From JAWVZH01 sp033722295 (GTDB lineage Bacteria > Bacteroidota > Bacteroidia > Chitinophagales > Saprospiraceae): a stretch of DNA of 40,870 nucleotides. The stretch lies in contig JAWVZH010000007.1 in assembly GCA_033722295.1 (NCBI GenBank), positions 1 through 40,870 on the forward strand, read 5' to 3'. The notes below the pieces were generated by a model. That model saw only the letters and a program-made list of their open reading frames with translations. It ran no database searches and was not told where the DNA came from. Made by a program: the position numbers and the translations under genes. This document shows positions 8,225 to 16,414 of this stretch, piece by piece (within the stretch, counting starts at the first letter, position 1; every line of letters starts with the position of its first letter).

Positions 8225-8630
8225 ATGCGGGATACTCTACGAAATTGCGAGGAGTTTCATAAAGCTTGATAGCAACATCGTACTCGTCACCAAGTCGCTT
8301 GGAGATCAATTGGTGGATTACGTAGCATAAATTTTCTGCGGATGGCATGAGGTCTTCAAATTCCGGACAGTCTACATTGAGGTTTTTATGATCAAATCGA
8401 TCCTCCACCTCTTCCTTTATGATCTGCTTGAGAGTCCTGAGGTCAATGACCATTCCTGTCACAGGATCGACCTCGCCAGTCACCTTTAGTTCTATTTCGT
8501 AATTATGGCCGTGAAAGTTAGGGTTGGCACAAGGGCCGAAAACTTCCCTGTTCTTCTCTTCGCTCCATGAATCTACCCTTAACATATGAGCGGAATTGAA
8601 GTGTCCGCGTCTTATTATCGAAATTCGCAT
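8223..8630 (-). CDS. queD: 6-carboxytetrahydropterin / 6-pyruvoyltetrahydropterin synthase family (QueD-like)
   Basis: A 135-residue enzyme of the PTPS/QueD family acting on 7,8-dihydroneopterin triphosphate. In bacteria the usual role is production of 6-carboxy-tetrahydropterin for queuosine. The zinc ligands are visible: His15 (in HFNSAH), His40 and His42 (in FHGHNY). The catalytic Cys34 precedes them as CANPNFHGH, with five residues between Cys and HGH, the spacing I recall from animal 6-pyruvoyltetrahydropterin synthase rather than the shorter CxxxHGH of E. coli QueD. FDHKNLN (near residue 80) and the C-terminal ETPRN (substrate-binding Glu) are present. No other queuosine or biopterin gene is in the window, so the product is not settled by context. 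Start ATG at 8630; the gene diverges from holB across 103 bases. Confidence 0.85.
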   Translation of the reverse strand: MRISIIRRGHFNSAHMLRVDSWSEEKNREVFGPCANPNFHGHNYEIELKVTGEVDPVTGMVIDLRTLKQIIKEEVEDRFDHKNLNVDCPEFEDLMPSAENLCYVIHQLISKRLGDEYDVAIKLYETPRNFVEYPA

Positions 8631-8694
8631 CGATCTGTCTTTGATGATATAATGCTGAAAAAGTTAAAAAAGTTGTCAAACTTAAGAATTCCTC

Positions 8695-8725
8695 ATTGTC
8701 CTGGGGACATCTTTCTGTACTTTTA
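8695..8725 (+). promoter_or_regulatory. Promoter candidate for holB-ricT-lpdA
   Basis: ATTG at 8695-8698, 19-base spacer, TACTTTTA at 8718-8725 (one mismatch in each box to TTTG / TAnnTTTG). The ATG of holB follows at 8734, so the predicted transcript would be nearly leaderless. Confidence 0.33.
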
Positions 8726-8733
8726 GAATTCTT

Positions 8734-9816
8734 ATGGATATCAACAGGATTCCAGGACAGAAGAAGTTGAAGGAGAGCATCCTGAAGCAAATAACTGATG
8801 ATCACTGGCCGCATACTGCGATGATTCAGGGTGGAGCAGATGCCACAGGCCTGGCTTTGGCAATGGCCTTATCTGAACAGATCATGCTGGCCCCCCTTGA
8901 AGAAAAAAAGAGTGAGGCAGCTAGAAATAAGATCCGCCAACTCATCCATCCGGATATCAACTATTCCTTTCCGGTGCAGGGAGCGAAGAATACATCCGAT
9001 GAATTCTTGGCAGAATGGCGGGACCTGATTCTTGCTAATCCCTTTCGTACAATTCATGACTGGGCTGAACACCATGCGACCGATCGCGGACAGATCAACA
9101 TCAATGTGGCCGAGTGTCAGAATATATTCAGAAAACTTTCATTGAAGGCCTTCGAGGGTGGTAGAAAGATCCTGATCATATGGGGTGCAGAATATTTGCG
9201 CAAGGAAGGGAACAGGTTGTTGAAATTGCTTGAAGAACCCCCAGATCATACATTTATTATTCTCGTTACAGAAAGAATGGACCTGGTCCTGCCTACCATA
9301 CTTTCCCGTTGTCAGTTGTACAGAATGTTGCCGTTGTCAAAAGAAGATGCTGTGGCTTTTTTGATCCGTGAGTTTGAACTTGCTGAGTCGAAAGCGCAAG
9401 AGATATACGTTAATACAGATGGATCGATCGGTCAGATGATGAGGCTGGTATATCCGGGGGAGGAACTCCCAATGGAGATAGAACCCTGGATTGATACAAT
9501 AACCAATGGCGATTTCGAAGGTATGATGGCATATGCCCGGGAATTTAACAGACTGCACAAAGAACAGCAAAAGATACTATTCGTGGGCGGTTTGGCGAAG
9601 TTGAGACGTGCACTCGCACACAATGAGCACGACGGTGTTATATTTGCAGGGATCTTGGGAGATCCAATTGATATTCAGATTGTTAGTGAAATAAGCAATT
9701 GCTTTACGGCGATTATAGAGGGCCTGGAGCGTAATGCTCATGTACAGGCATTGATCATGAGTTGGAGCATAAAGTTGTGGAAGGTGTTTAAAAGCCGTAA
9801 AGTGGTTTCAACATAA
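8734..9816 (+). CDS. holB: DNA polymerase III subunit delta' (clamp loader)
   Basis: A 360-residue AAA+ protein of the clamp-loader complex that opens the beta clamp around primed DNA. The N-terminus MDINRIPGQKKLKESI and the segment KILIIWGAEYLRKEGNRLLK followed by LLEEPP are typical of delta' subunits. The arginine-finger motif SRC is at 191-193. The P-loop region (about 33-45, GGADATG) lacks the canonical GKT, as expected of delta', which does not hydrolyse ATP. The four-cysteine zinc module of E. coli delta' is absent; that region reads HPDINYSFPVQG. It is followed 9 bases later by ricT, the same order as holB-yaaT in Bacillus subtilis. Start chosen at the first ATG, which fits the family. 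Confidence 0.9.
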   Translation: MDINRIPGQKKLKESILKQITDDHWPHTAMIQGGADATGLALAMALSEQIMLAPLEEKKSEAARNKIRQLIHPDINYSFPVQGAKNTSDEFLAEWRDLILANPFRTIHDWAEHHATDRGQININVAECQNIFRKLSLKAFEGGRKILIIWGAEYLRKEGNRLLKLLEEPPDHTFIILVTERMDLVLPTILSRCQLYRMLPLSKEDAVAFLIREFELAESKAQEIYVNTDGSIGQMMRLVYPGEELPMEIEPWIDTITNGDFEGMMAYAREFNRLHKEQQKILFVGGLAKLRRALAHNEHDGVIFAGILGDPIDIQIVSEISNCFTAIIEGLERNAHVQALIMSWSIKLWKVFKSRKVVST

Positions 9817-9825
9817 ATAGATATT

Positions 9826-11136
9826 ATGGGTTGTGCAGGATGTTCATCGGGGGCGAAAGGTCAGCCACAGGGGTGTAGAAGCAATGGAGATTGTAATTCT
9901 GGAGGGTGCAACCGCCTGAATACCTTTGACTGGTTGTCGAAAAAGAACTTTTTTGACCCCTCAGCATATAAAATAGTTGAAGTCAGTTTTAAAAATGGAG
10001 CCAGGAAGAGCTTCTTCTGGAAGGATCCAACCATTCATGCCGATACGGGTGATTTTGTGGTCGTCGACACGGGTAGTGGCAAGGATGTAGGTCAGATCTC
10101 CCTGTCGGGTGATCTTGTAAGAATACAAATGAAGAAGAAGCGGACGAGAGAGGACAGGGTCGTTAACAAGGTGTTGAGGTATGCTTCAGAGAGAGATATG
10201 GAGCGCATGCTTGAGGCGCGAGAACTGGAAAAGCCAGCGATGGTGAAAGCGCGTGTGATAGCGCGCAACCTGGGACTGGAAATGAAGGTCGGTGATGTGG
10301 AATACCAGGCCGATCAGAGAAAGGCAACTTTTTATTATACAGCGGACGGAAGGGTGGATTTCAGAGAGCTGGTCCGACAATATGCCCGTGAGTTCAGAAC
10401 CAAGATCGAAATGCGCCAGATCGGTTCCCGGCAGGAATCCGGTCGGATTGGTGGCATAGGAAGCTGCGGCAGGGAATTATGTTGCAGTACCTGGTTGACG
10501 GATTTTAAATCGGTCAATACCTCTGCAGCCAGATACCAAAACCTTGCAATTAATCAAGCTAAACTCTCCGGTCAATGCGGAAGGTTGAAATGCTGCCTTA
10601 ACTATGAGCTCGATACCTATATAGATGCATTGGCCGATTTCCCCAAGAAGGCCGATGTGCTCAGAACGAAAAAAGGAAAAGCCGTGCTTATCAAGACCGA
10701 TATTTTCAAGGGTCTGATGTATTATGCCTATGAGGAGAATGGACGCAGAGGTACGGTCATGCCTGTAGACAAGGATATTGTCAAGAAAGTATTGGCCATG
10801 AACGCCAATGAAGAATTGCCCGATGACCTCACTATCGCTGAATCCGAGATCAAAAAAGTGGACGTCGAACTATTGGATTTTGCGGATGTCACCGGAGATT
10901 TCGAATTACCCGAGGAAAAAAAGAAGAAACGTCGGAAGAAAGGGCGGTCTGGACGTCGTAGAAAGAAAGGGAAGCAAGGAGGGTCATCCGGTGGGAGGGC
11001 CGGCAGTTCTGATTCTTCCGGGGGAAAGAAAGGCAGATCAAAAAGCTCCGGCTCGAAACACCACAAGAAGGACAAAACCGGTAAAAAGACATCCGGTGAG
11101 AATCAATCACGAAACACTGATAAGAATAAGAAATAA
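9826..11136 (+). CDS. ricT: PSP1-domain protein RicT (YaaT family), Fe-S complex subunit
   Basis: A 436-residue protein of the PSP1/YaaT family. In Bacillus, RicT with RicA and RicF forms a Fe-S-containing complex that supports RNase Y-dependent RNA maturation; a role in Bacteroidota is not established. The N-terminus is rich in cysteine (Cys3, 6, 17, 23, 28), a likely metal or cluster site. The PSP1 core (about 45-260) contains the signatures GSCGRELCCSTW and GQCGRLKCCLNYE with paired cysteines. Residues from about 364 to the end are a 70-residue tail made almost only of Lys, Arg, Ser and Gly, predicted disordered and strongly basic, which suggests nucleic-acid contact. The stop codon overlaps the lpdA ATG by one base, so translation is probably coupled. 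Confidence 0.88.
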   Translation: MGCAGCSSGAKGQPQGCRSNGDCNSGGCNRLNTFDWLSKKNFFDPSAYKIVEVSFKNGARKSFFWKDPTIHADTGDFVVVDTGSGKDVGQISLSGDLVRIQMKKKRTREDRVVNKVLRYASERDMERMLEARELEKPAMVKARVIARNLGLEMKVGDVEYQADQRKATFYYTADGRVDFRELVRQYAREFRTKIEMRQIGSRQESGRIGGIGSCGRELCCSTWLTDFKSVNTSAARYQNLAINQAKLSGQCGRLKCCLNYELDTYIDALADFPKKADVLRTKKGKAVLIKTDIFKGLMYYAYEENGRRGTVMPVDKDIVKKVLAMNANEELPDDLTIAESEIKKVDVELLDFADVTGDFELPEEKKKKRRKKGRSGRRRKKGKQGGSSGGRAGSSDSSGGKKGRSKSSGSKHHKKDKTGKKTSGENQSRNTDKNKK

Positions 11137-12533
11137 TGGATTTTGAAATCGCTATCATCGGCTCTGGTCCTGGTGGCTATGTCGCTGCGATCAGGGCTGC
11201 TCAATTAGGATTTAAAACTGCTCTGATAGAGAGGTATTCAACACTCGGTGGCACTTGTCTCAATGTAGGTTGCATACCTTCCAAGGCGTTGCTGGATTCG
11301 AGCGAGCACTATCATAATGCAAGCAAGAACTTCGAGGATCATGGTATTAAGCTATCCGATCTCGGCGTAGATATGAAGCAGATGATCAAGAGAAAGGACG
11401 ATGTCGTAGCTCAGACGATAAAAGGCGTCGACTTTTTGATGAAAAAAAACAAAGTAGAGGTTATCCAGGGGCATGGCACTTTTAAGGACGCCAATACCAT
11501 AGAGATCAAAGGAGATGAGGAGCGAACCATTACCGCTGAGAAAGTCATCATCGCGACTGGTTCCAAACCTGTCACTCCTGATTCCTTCAATTATGATAAA
11601 AAAAGGGTCATCACCTCTACCGAGGCTCTCAATATCGATAAGGTGCCGAAGAAGATGGTGGTCATTGGAGCTGGTGTGATAGGATTGGAAATGGGATCTG
11701 TCTTTGCGCGCCTTGGAACATCGGTAGACGTCGTCGAATTCCAGGACACCATTCTGCCTGGTATGGATCAGGATTGCAGTAAGGAACTCAGAAGATCTCT
11801 GAAAAAACTGGGTATCACCTTTCATTTGGGACACGAGGTCAAGAGCGTCAAAGCCTCCAGCAGATCTGTCAAGGTAGGTGTACAAAAACGAAAGGCCGAA
11901 GAAGAATTTGAATTGTCGGCGGATTATTGTCTTATAGCGATAGGCCGAAGACCATATACCGATAAGCTTGGTCTGGAAAACATCAAAGTAGAGACGGACG
12001 ACAAGGGACGGATCGTTGTTGATGAAAACCTGAAGACTGGTGAAGACAACATCTTTGCTATCGGTGATGTGATCAGAGGTGCCATGCTTGCGCACAAGGC
12101 GGAAGAGGAAGGCATTCTCGTTGCGGAATATTTAGCCGGTCAAAAGCCGCACATCGATTATAATCTCATTCCAGGGGTTGTATATACCTGGCCTGAACTG
12201 GCTGCTGTGGGTAAAACCGAAGAAGAGCTCAAAGAAGATGGAACGCCTTTCAAGGTCGGCAAGTTTCCATTCAAAGCCCTGGGTAGATCAAGAGCCAGTA
12301 TGGATACGGAAGGATTGGTAAAGATCATTGCCCATGAGGAAACCGACGAGATCCTGGGGGTCCATATGGTAGGCCCCAGGACGGCAGATCTGATCGTTGA
12401 GGCAGCCGCCCTTATGGAATTCAAAGGCTCTGCAGAAGATTTAAGCAGGATCTGTCATCCTCATCCGACGTACAGCGAAGCGGTCAAGGAGGCCGCTCTG
12501 GCCGCAACAGAAGATAGGGCCCTACATATCTGA
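11136..12533 (+). CDS. lpdA: Dihydrolipoyl dehydrogenase (E3)
   Basis: A 465-residue flavoprotein that reoxidises dihydrolipoyl groups of the 2-oxoacid dehydrogenase complexes and glycine cleavage system, making NADH. It has the FAD motif GSGPGG at 9-14, the redox disulfide Cys41-LNVG-Cys46 in GGTCLNVGCIPSK, the NAD motif GAGVIG, the second FAD motif FAIGDV, and the catalytic His443/Glu448 pair in HPHPTYSE. Length and all motifs are normal. Its ATG overlaps the ricT TAA by one base (TAATG), making lpdA the third gene of a holB-ricT-lpdA unit. No E1 or E2 gene is nearby, so it probably serves several complexes. It ends 15 bases from the convergent rsmI. Confidence 0.96.
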   Translation: MDFEIAIIGSGPGGYVAAIRAAQLGFKTALIERYSTLGGTCLNVGCIPSKALLDSSEHYHNASKNFEDHGIKLSDLGVDMKQMIKRKDDVVAQTIKGVDFLMKKNKVEVIQGHGTFKDANTIEIKGDEERTITAEKVIIATGSKPVTPDSFNYDKKRVITSTEALNIDKVPKKMVVIGAGVIGLEMGSVFARLGTSVDVVEFQDTILPGMDQDCSKELRRSLKKLGITFHLGHEVKSVKASSRSVKVGVQKRKAEEEFELSADYCLIAIGRRPYTDKLGLENIKVETDDKGRIVVDENLKTGEDNIFAIGDVIRGAMLAHKAEEEGILVAEYLAGQKPHIDYNLIPGVVYTWPELAAVGKTEEELKEDGTPFKVGKFPFKALGRSRASMDTEGLVKIIAHEETDEILGVHMVGPRTADLIVEAAALMEFKGSAEDLSRICHPHPTYSEAVKEAALAATEDRALHI

Positions 12534-12548
12534 CGTCTTTATAATGAT

Positions 12549-13232
12549 CTATTCGAAACCCTTGAAATCTTCAGGGGCAATAGTGACGACGAACTCCCCC
12601 TTGGTGGTAAATGCCCCTTGCTCCATAGTTTCATGGATCGTCTCGACTGGAGCGGTAGTGATGGTTTGATGCAATTTGGTCAGTTCTCGCGAGATGCTGA
12701 CCCATCTTTGAGGCATAATGTCACTGAGTTGGGTAATGAGTTTCTTTATCCTGTGGGAAGATTCATAAAGCACGGTAGTGTATCGGTAAGACGAAGCTTC
12801 TTTCAGGGCCGTTTGCCGTCCTTTTTTGGTCGGAAGAAATCCGATGAATTGAAATTTGTTGCACGGAAATCCAGAATGCAAAAGCCCCAGGATGAATGCG
12901 GATGGGCCTGGTAATATATCTACCTCTATGTTAAACCGTATAGCTTCCCTTATCAGCAAGTAACCCGGGTCTGAAATACCTGGCATGCCCGCGTCGGTAA
13001 TAAGAGCGATTGACGTTCCTTGCTGCAATTGCTTCATTACTCCCTCAAGTCTTGCATGCTCATTGTGAGCATGAAAAGAGGACATGGCTGTATCTATATT
13101 GTAGGTCTTGAGTAGTTTTCCAGAATTGCGCGTATCTTCAGCAAGAATGAGATCGACCTTTTTCAGGACCTCAACAGACCGGTAGGATAGATCCTTCAAA
13201 TTACCTATAGGAGTGGGAACGATATAAAGCAT
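12549..13232 (-). CDS. rsmI: 16S rRNA (cytidine1402-2'-O)-methyltransferase
   Basis: A 227-residue SAM-dependent tetrapyrrole-methylase-fold enzyme that methylates the ribose of C1402 in the decoding centre of 16S rRNA. Signatures: MLYIVPTPIGNLKDLSYRS at the start, LAEDTRNSGKLL, SFHAHNE, the SAM-site LITDAGMPGISDPGY, and the C-terminal TTKGEFVV. I chose the ATG at 13232 because the family begins with this LYIVPTPIGNL; an ATG seven codons upstream (13253) would overlap purS by 17 bases. The E. coli homologue is longer (about 286 residues); the short C-terminus is usual in Bacteroidota, from memory. Four bases separate it from the purS stop, so the two form an operon. Confidence 0.94.
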   Translation of the reverse strand: MLYIVPTPIGNLKDLSYRSVEVLKKVDLILAEDTRNSGKLLKTYNIDTAMSSFHAHNEHARLEGVMKQLQQGTSIALITDAGMPGISDPGYLLIREAIRFNIEVDILPGPSAFILGLLHSGFPCNKFQFIGFLPTKKGRQTALKEASSYRYTTVLYESSHRIKKLITQLSDIMPQRWVSISRELTKLHQTITTAPVETIHETMEQGAFTTKGEFVVTIAPEDFKGFE

Positions 13233-13236
13233 AACG

Positions 13237-13491
13237 TTATCCCAGGCTTTCAAGATCGTATCGGTAGGATTCCATGATCGGATTGGCCAGAAGGGAACTA
13301 CAGGCCTTTTCTACCTTTTCTCTAGCTTCTTTTTCACTTGTGGCCTCAAGCGTCACTTCTATGGATTTTCCTATCCTCACATCTTCGACTCCGTGCACAT
13401 CTACATTCGACATGTTCTTGGCTACGGTCTTACCCTGAGGGTCCAGCAGCTCCTTTAAGGGCATGATAACTATATGGGCTTTAAATTTCAT
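13237..13491 (-). CDS. purS: Phosphoribosylformylglycinamidine synthase subunit PurS
   Basis: An 84-residue protein matching PurS along its whole length: LLDPQGKTV near the N-terminus, VHGVEDVRIGKSIEVTLEA in the middle, and LLANPIMESYRYDL at the end. PurS bridges the glutaminase PurQ and the synthase PurL in the fourth step of purine synthesis. Neither purQ nor purL is in the window; the partner here is rsmI, four bases downstream. Start ATG at 13491. The first gene of a two-gene minus-strand unit. Confidence 0.93.
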   Translation of the reverse strand: MKFKAHIVIMPLKELLDPQGKTVAKNMSNVDVHGVEDVRIGKSIEVTLEATSEKEAREKVEKACSSLLANPIMESYRYDLESLG

Positions 13492-13644
13492 GATTTGTCA
13501 ACTTAACTGCGAAATTAAATTTAACGGACGTTTATTTCTAATTGAGTCAAAGAAAGATTTCCCAAGGTAGAGAATTGTACCATTCCGGGACATGTAAATC
13601 GATTGTTGACAACATACTGGCGGTGAAATGAGTTTTATTGTCGC

Positions 13645-13696
13645 CATGATAAGCAGCACATGTGCTGATCATGTCGTCTCATTATTACTACCTTTA
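13645..13696. promoter_or_regulatory. Palindromic operator candidate with a -7-like box
   Basis: CAGCACATGTGCTG (13654-13667) is a perfect 14-base palindrome flanked by CATGAT (13645-13650) and ATCATG (13668-13673), giving a 29-base inverted repeat broken only by AAG. TACCTTTA (13689-13696) fits TAnnTTTG with one mismatch and lies 19 bases before the ATG at 13716. The palindrome covers the place where a -33 box would be, and no good TTTG is there, so a regulator-bound promoter is possible. The rest of the 13492-13715 gap shows nothing recognisable. Confidence 0.35.
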
Positions 13697-13715
13697 AGTG
13701 AGGAAGTACTGCAAT

Positions 13716-15830
13716 ATGAATTATAAGATATTCACACTATTGTTATTGATCGTCGCATTACCCTTATTGGTCACTGCACAACCGATCAATGATGAATGTA
13801 ATACGGCTATAGATATACCATCTCAGGAAAAGTATTGCTCGGATAAGGGTGAATTTACCCTGGAAGGAGCGACACCTTCCGGATTTGCCGCTCCGGCGTG
13901 CTGGAGGAATGGTGAGCGATCCCACGACATCTGGTTTCGTTTTCAGGCGATAAGGACATCAGTAAGGATTACGGTCATAGGTCGAAACTCCATTAATGCT
14001 GCATCGGGCACCCTGAACGAGCCGGAAGCTGCCCTGTATGGCGGAAATTGTGCGACCACGATCAATCGTCTGGATTGTGCCTCTGACCTTGCGGGTAATA
14101 ATATCATTGAGATGTATGAGAGCCAGCTAGTTGTCGGCAACTTCTATTATATAAGGGTGGATGCCCGATCAACGAATACAGGCACTTTTCAGCTGTGTGT
14201 TGAACAAACGGATCCCCCAGTGATCGCTGGATCTGATTGCAGTACTGCGGCGCTTCTCTGCGACAAGAGCCGCGTTCTGGTGGAAAAGACCCTTGGCGAA
14301 GGTCTTGACCCCACAGAAATGAATTATTCCTGCTTCAGCAATGGCAGCGGCCAGAATGCCGAGAGAGATTCGAAATGGTTTAAATTCAAGTGTGGTCAGT
14401 CGGGTGATTTCACCTTCGTATTGACACCCAACAATCCCACAGATGATCTCGACTTTGTCCTGCTGGAGATCCCGGATATAGATATGTGTGAGCCTCGCAT
14501 CCTACTAAGATGCATGGCTTCGGGAGAAGATCCGGCTCTGTTCCCGACCAGGTGCCACGGACCAACCGGATTACGGGAAGGTGAGACCGATATATCAGAA
14601 CCTGCTGGATGTAATGATCCCTCCCAGAACAACTTTTTGGCTCCGGTTGATTTGGAAGTGGGAAAGACCTACGTCCTGGGTGTATCCAATTTTTCAAATA
14701 CTGGAGCAGGCTTTACGCTTGAATTTGGTGGAAGTGCCGAATTTCAGGGCCCCACGGCAAATTTCATCGTAGACCCCCTTTCAGGACTAAAATGTGATGA
14801 GATCTTTACTGTGACCGATCAGTCTTCCTTTGGCAATATCGGAAATATAACCGGCTGGATATGGAATTTTGGTTCTGGTGCCATCCCTCAGTCCGACAGC
14901 ACGCAGGGTCCTCACAACGTGGCTTATAATTCATTTGGTGAGAAAACCATAAGTCTTACCATAGAAACGGACCTGGGTTGCCAGATAACTACGCTGAGAA
15001 AGATCAATGTAGAACCTTGTTGCGAAGATCTGGCAGATCTGGTGATCCAACGAGACAGTATCATAGATCTGCTATGCGGAGGAGACAGCACTGGAGTTGT
15101 CTTTGTTTCAGCAACAGGAGGCAGTCCGGACTACAAATTTGGTCTGCTTGGTGATGACCTATCCAGGTTTGGCCGGATTGATGGTCTCTCTGCAGGAACA
15201 TATGATATAGTAGCTCAGGATATAAAAGGTTGTATGGATACCATACAGGTGACCCTGGTTGAACCACCTCCGCTCAATGTGAACGCCGGATCTGACAGGA
15301 CGATAAAGCTTGGTGAGTGTCTTGACCTGACAGGTACTGTGACTCCTCCGGGCAGAAATGTAGTGTACAAATGGTCAGGTGGAGGAGATGATGATATAGA
15401 ATGTGATACCTGTGAACGTACCAAGGTGCTCCCTACCATGGGTACGTCGACATATGTGATCGAAGTGAGGGATTCCCTGGGGTGTGAAGATGAGGACAGC
15501 GTGACGATCATTGTAGAGATCGTACGCCCGTTCTTTGCGCCGAATGTAATATCCAGCAATGGTGATGGGCTGAATGACGTATTTACTATTTTCGGTGGAT
15601 CTGGACTGGAAGCTGTTATTACGCTTGAGGTCTATGACCGATGGGGCGAGATGGTCTATCGCGGTGAAAACTTTCCTCCTGGTCAGGATGGCATCGATAT
15701 GGGGTTCGGGTGGAATGGATATTTTCACGGTGAGCCGATGATGCCAGCTGTCTTCGCCTATAAGGCGGTATTGAAGTACATCGACGGAGTAGAGATCACG
15801 GTACATGGCGACTTCACCATCGTGCGATAG
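13716..15830 (+). CDS. Large secreted PKD/SprB-repeat protein with CHU_C (T9SS type B) sorting domain
   Basis: A 704-residue exported protein, adhesin-like. The ATG at 13716 opens a clean signal peptide (MNYKIFTLLLLIVALPLLVTAQ); a GTG six codons upstream is less likely. Two copies of a beta-rich Cys-containing domain follow (roughly 25-165, starting PINDECNTA, and 175-345, starting SDCSTAALL), each with a D-W/K-FxF core as in secreted Bacteroidota proteins. Next are a PKD-like domain (about 345-435; WIWNFGSG and GEKTISLTI), a SprB-type repeat (about 445-520; CGGDSTGVVFVSATGGSPDY and AGTYDI.AQD.KGC), another Ig/PKD-like domain, and the CHU_C/gliding-motility C-terminal domain (about 606-704; APNVISSNGDGLNDVF and YDRWGEMVYRGENF) that directs T9SS export and surface attachment. 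Only six bases separate its stop from lptC, so read-through into the lptC gene is possible. Confidence 0.86.
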   Translation: MNYKIFTLLLLIVALPLLVTAQPINDECNTAIDIPSQEKYCSDKGEFTLEGATPSGFAAPACWRNGERSHDIWFRFQAIRTSVRITVIGRNSINAASGTLNEPEAALYGGNCATTINRLDCASDLAGNNIIEMYESQLVVGNFYYIRVDARSTNTGTFQLCVEQTDPPVIAGSDCSTAALLCDKSRVLVEKTLGEGLDPTEMNYSCFSNGSGQNAERDSKWFKFKCGQSGDFTFVLTPNNPTDDLDFVLLEIPDIDMCEPRILLRCMASGEDPALFPTRCHGPTGLREGETDISEPAGCNDPSQNNFLAPVDLEVGKTYVLGVSNFSNTGAGFTLEFGGSAEFQGPTANFIVDPLSGLKCDEIFTVTDQSSFGNIGNITGWIWNFGSGAIPQSDSTQGPHNVAYNSFGEKTISLTIETDLGCQITTLRKINVEPCCEDLADLVIQRDSIIDLLCGGDSTGVVFVSATGGSPDYKFGLLGDDLSRFGRIDGLSAGTYDIVAQDIKGCMDTIQVTLVEPPPLNVNAGSDRTIKLGECLDLTGTVTPPGRNVVYKWSGGGDDDIECDTCERTKVLPTMGTSTYVIEVRDSLGCEDEDSVTIIVEIVRPFFAPNVISSNGDGLNDVFTIFGGSGLEAVITLEVYDRWGEMVYRGENFPPGQDGIDMGFGWNGYFHGEPMMPAVFAYKAVLKYIDGVEITVHGDFTIVR

Positions 15831-15836
15831 GTTTAT

Positions 15837-16397
15837 ATGAGAAAGCTTATCTACATTATATTTATGCAAGGTGTAATTGCCTCTTGCATTGTGGACAATG
15901 CTCCTGATTTCGATCCCGAGATAAAGAGGGATAAATCCCTTGAGATCGCTAAAGATGTGGAAATTCGATACAGTGATTCAGCCAGGTTGAAAGCCAAGAT
16001 CCTGGGGGAAGTAATGCGCAGATCTGTAGACAGGACCAACCCCTTTGACGAGTTCGATGAAGGTGTGGTGGTTCATTTTTACGATGAAAGAGGACAGGCT
16101 GAAAGTCATCTTTATTCAGAATATGCTATACGGTATGAAAAGAAAGGCGTTGTTATCGCACGCGATCCTGAGGGAGTGATACTGACCAATAATTCCGGAG
16201 ATTCTCTGATCAGTACGGAACTGATCTGGCTCAATGAGCATGACAAAATAACGACCGATAAATTCGTATATATCCGCACTGCCGACCGCAAGATTTGGGG
16301 CCAGGGGTTTGAGTCGAACATGGATTTTACCAGGGGTAAGATCAAAGCGGTGGAAGGCGAACTTCAGGTTGAAGATTTCACACCTTCGCAGGATTGA
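15837..16397 (+). CDS. lptC: LptC-like lipopolysaccharide export lipoprotein
   Basis: A 186-residue envelope protein. The N-terminal hydrophobic stretch ends in the lipobox IASC with Cys17 as the lipidation site. The rest is beta-rich and fits the LptC/YrbK fold: KDVEIRYSDSARLKAKI, then a block of alternating strands (VVVHFYDERGQAESHLYSEYA, GVILTNNSGDSLISTELIWL, DKFVYIRTADRKIWGQGFES) ending in KAVEGELQVED. LptC sits between the LptBFG transporter and the periplasmic bridge LptA in LPS export. It is followed 17 bases later by a CorC/GldE-like gene, an order I recall as common in Bacteroidota. Start ATG at 15837. Confidence 0.8.
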   Translation: MRKLIYIIFMQGVIASCIVDNAPDFDPEIKRDKSLEIAKDVEIRYSDSARLKAKILGEVMRRSVDRTNPFDEFDEGVVVHFYDERGQAESHLYSEYAIRYEKKGVVIARDPEGVILTNNSGDSLISTELIWLNEHDKITTDKFVYIRTADRKIWGQGFESNMDFTRGKIKAVEGELQVEDFTPSQD

Positions 16398-16414
16398 ATT
16401 AATTTTGTCTGCTA

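Noticed and set aside
11352..12095. 247-codon minus-strand open frame inside lpdA
   Set aside because: It is the shadow of a well-conserved gene, has no recognisable motif, and lies wholly within lpdA.
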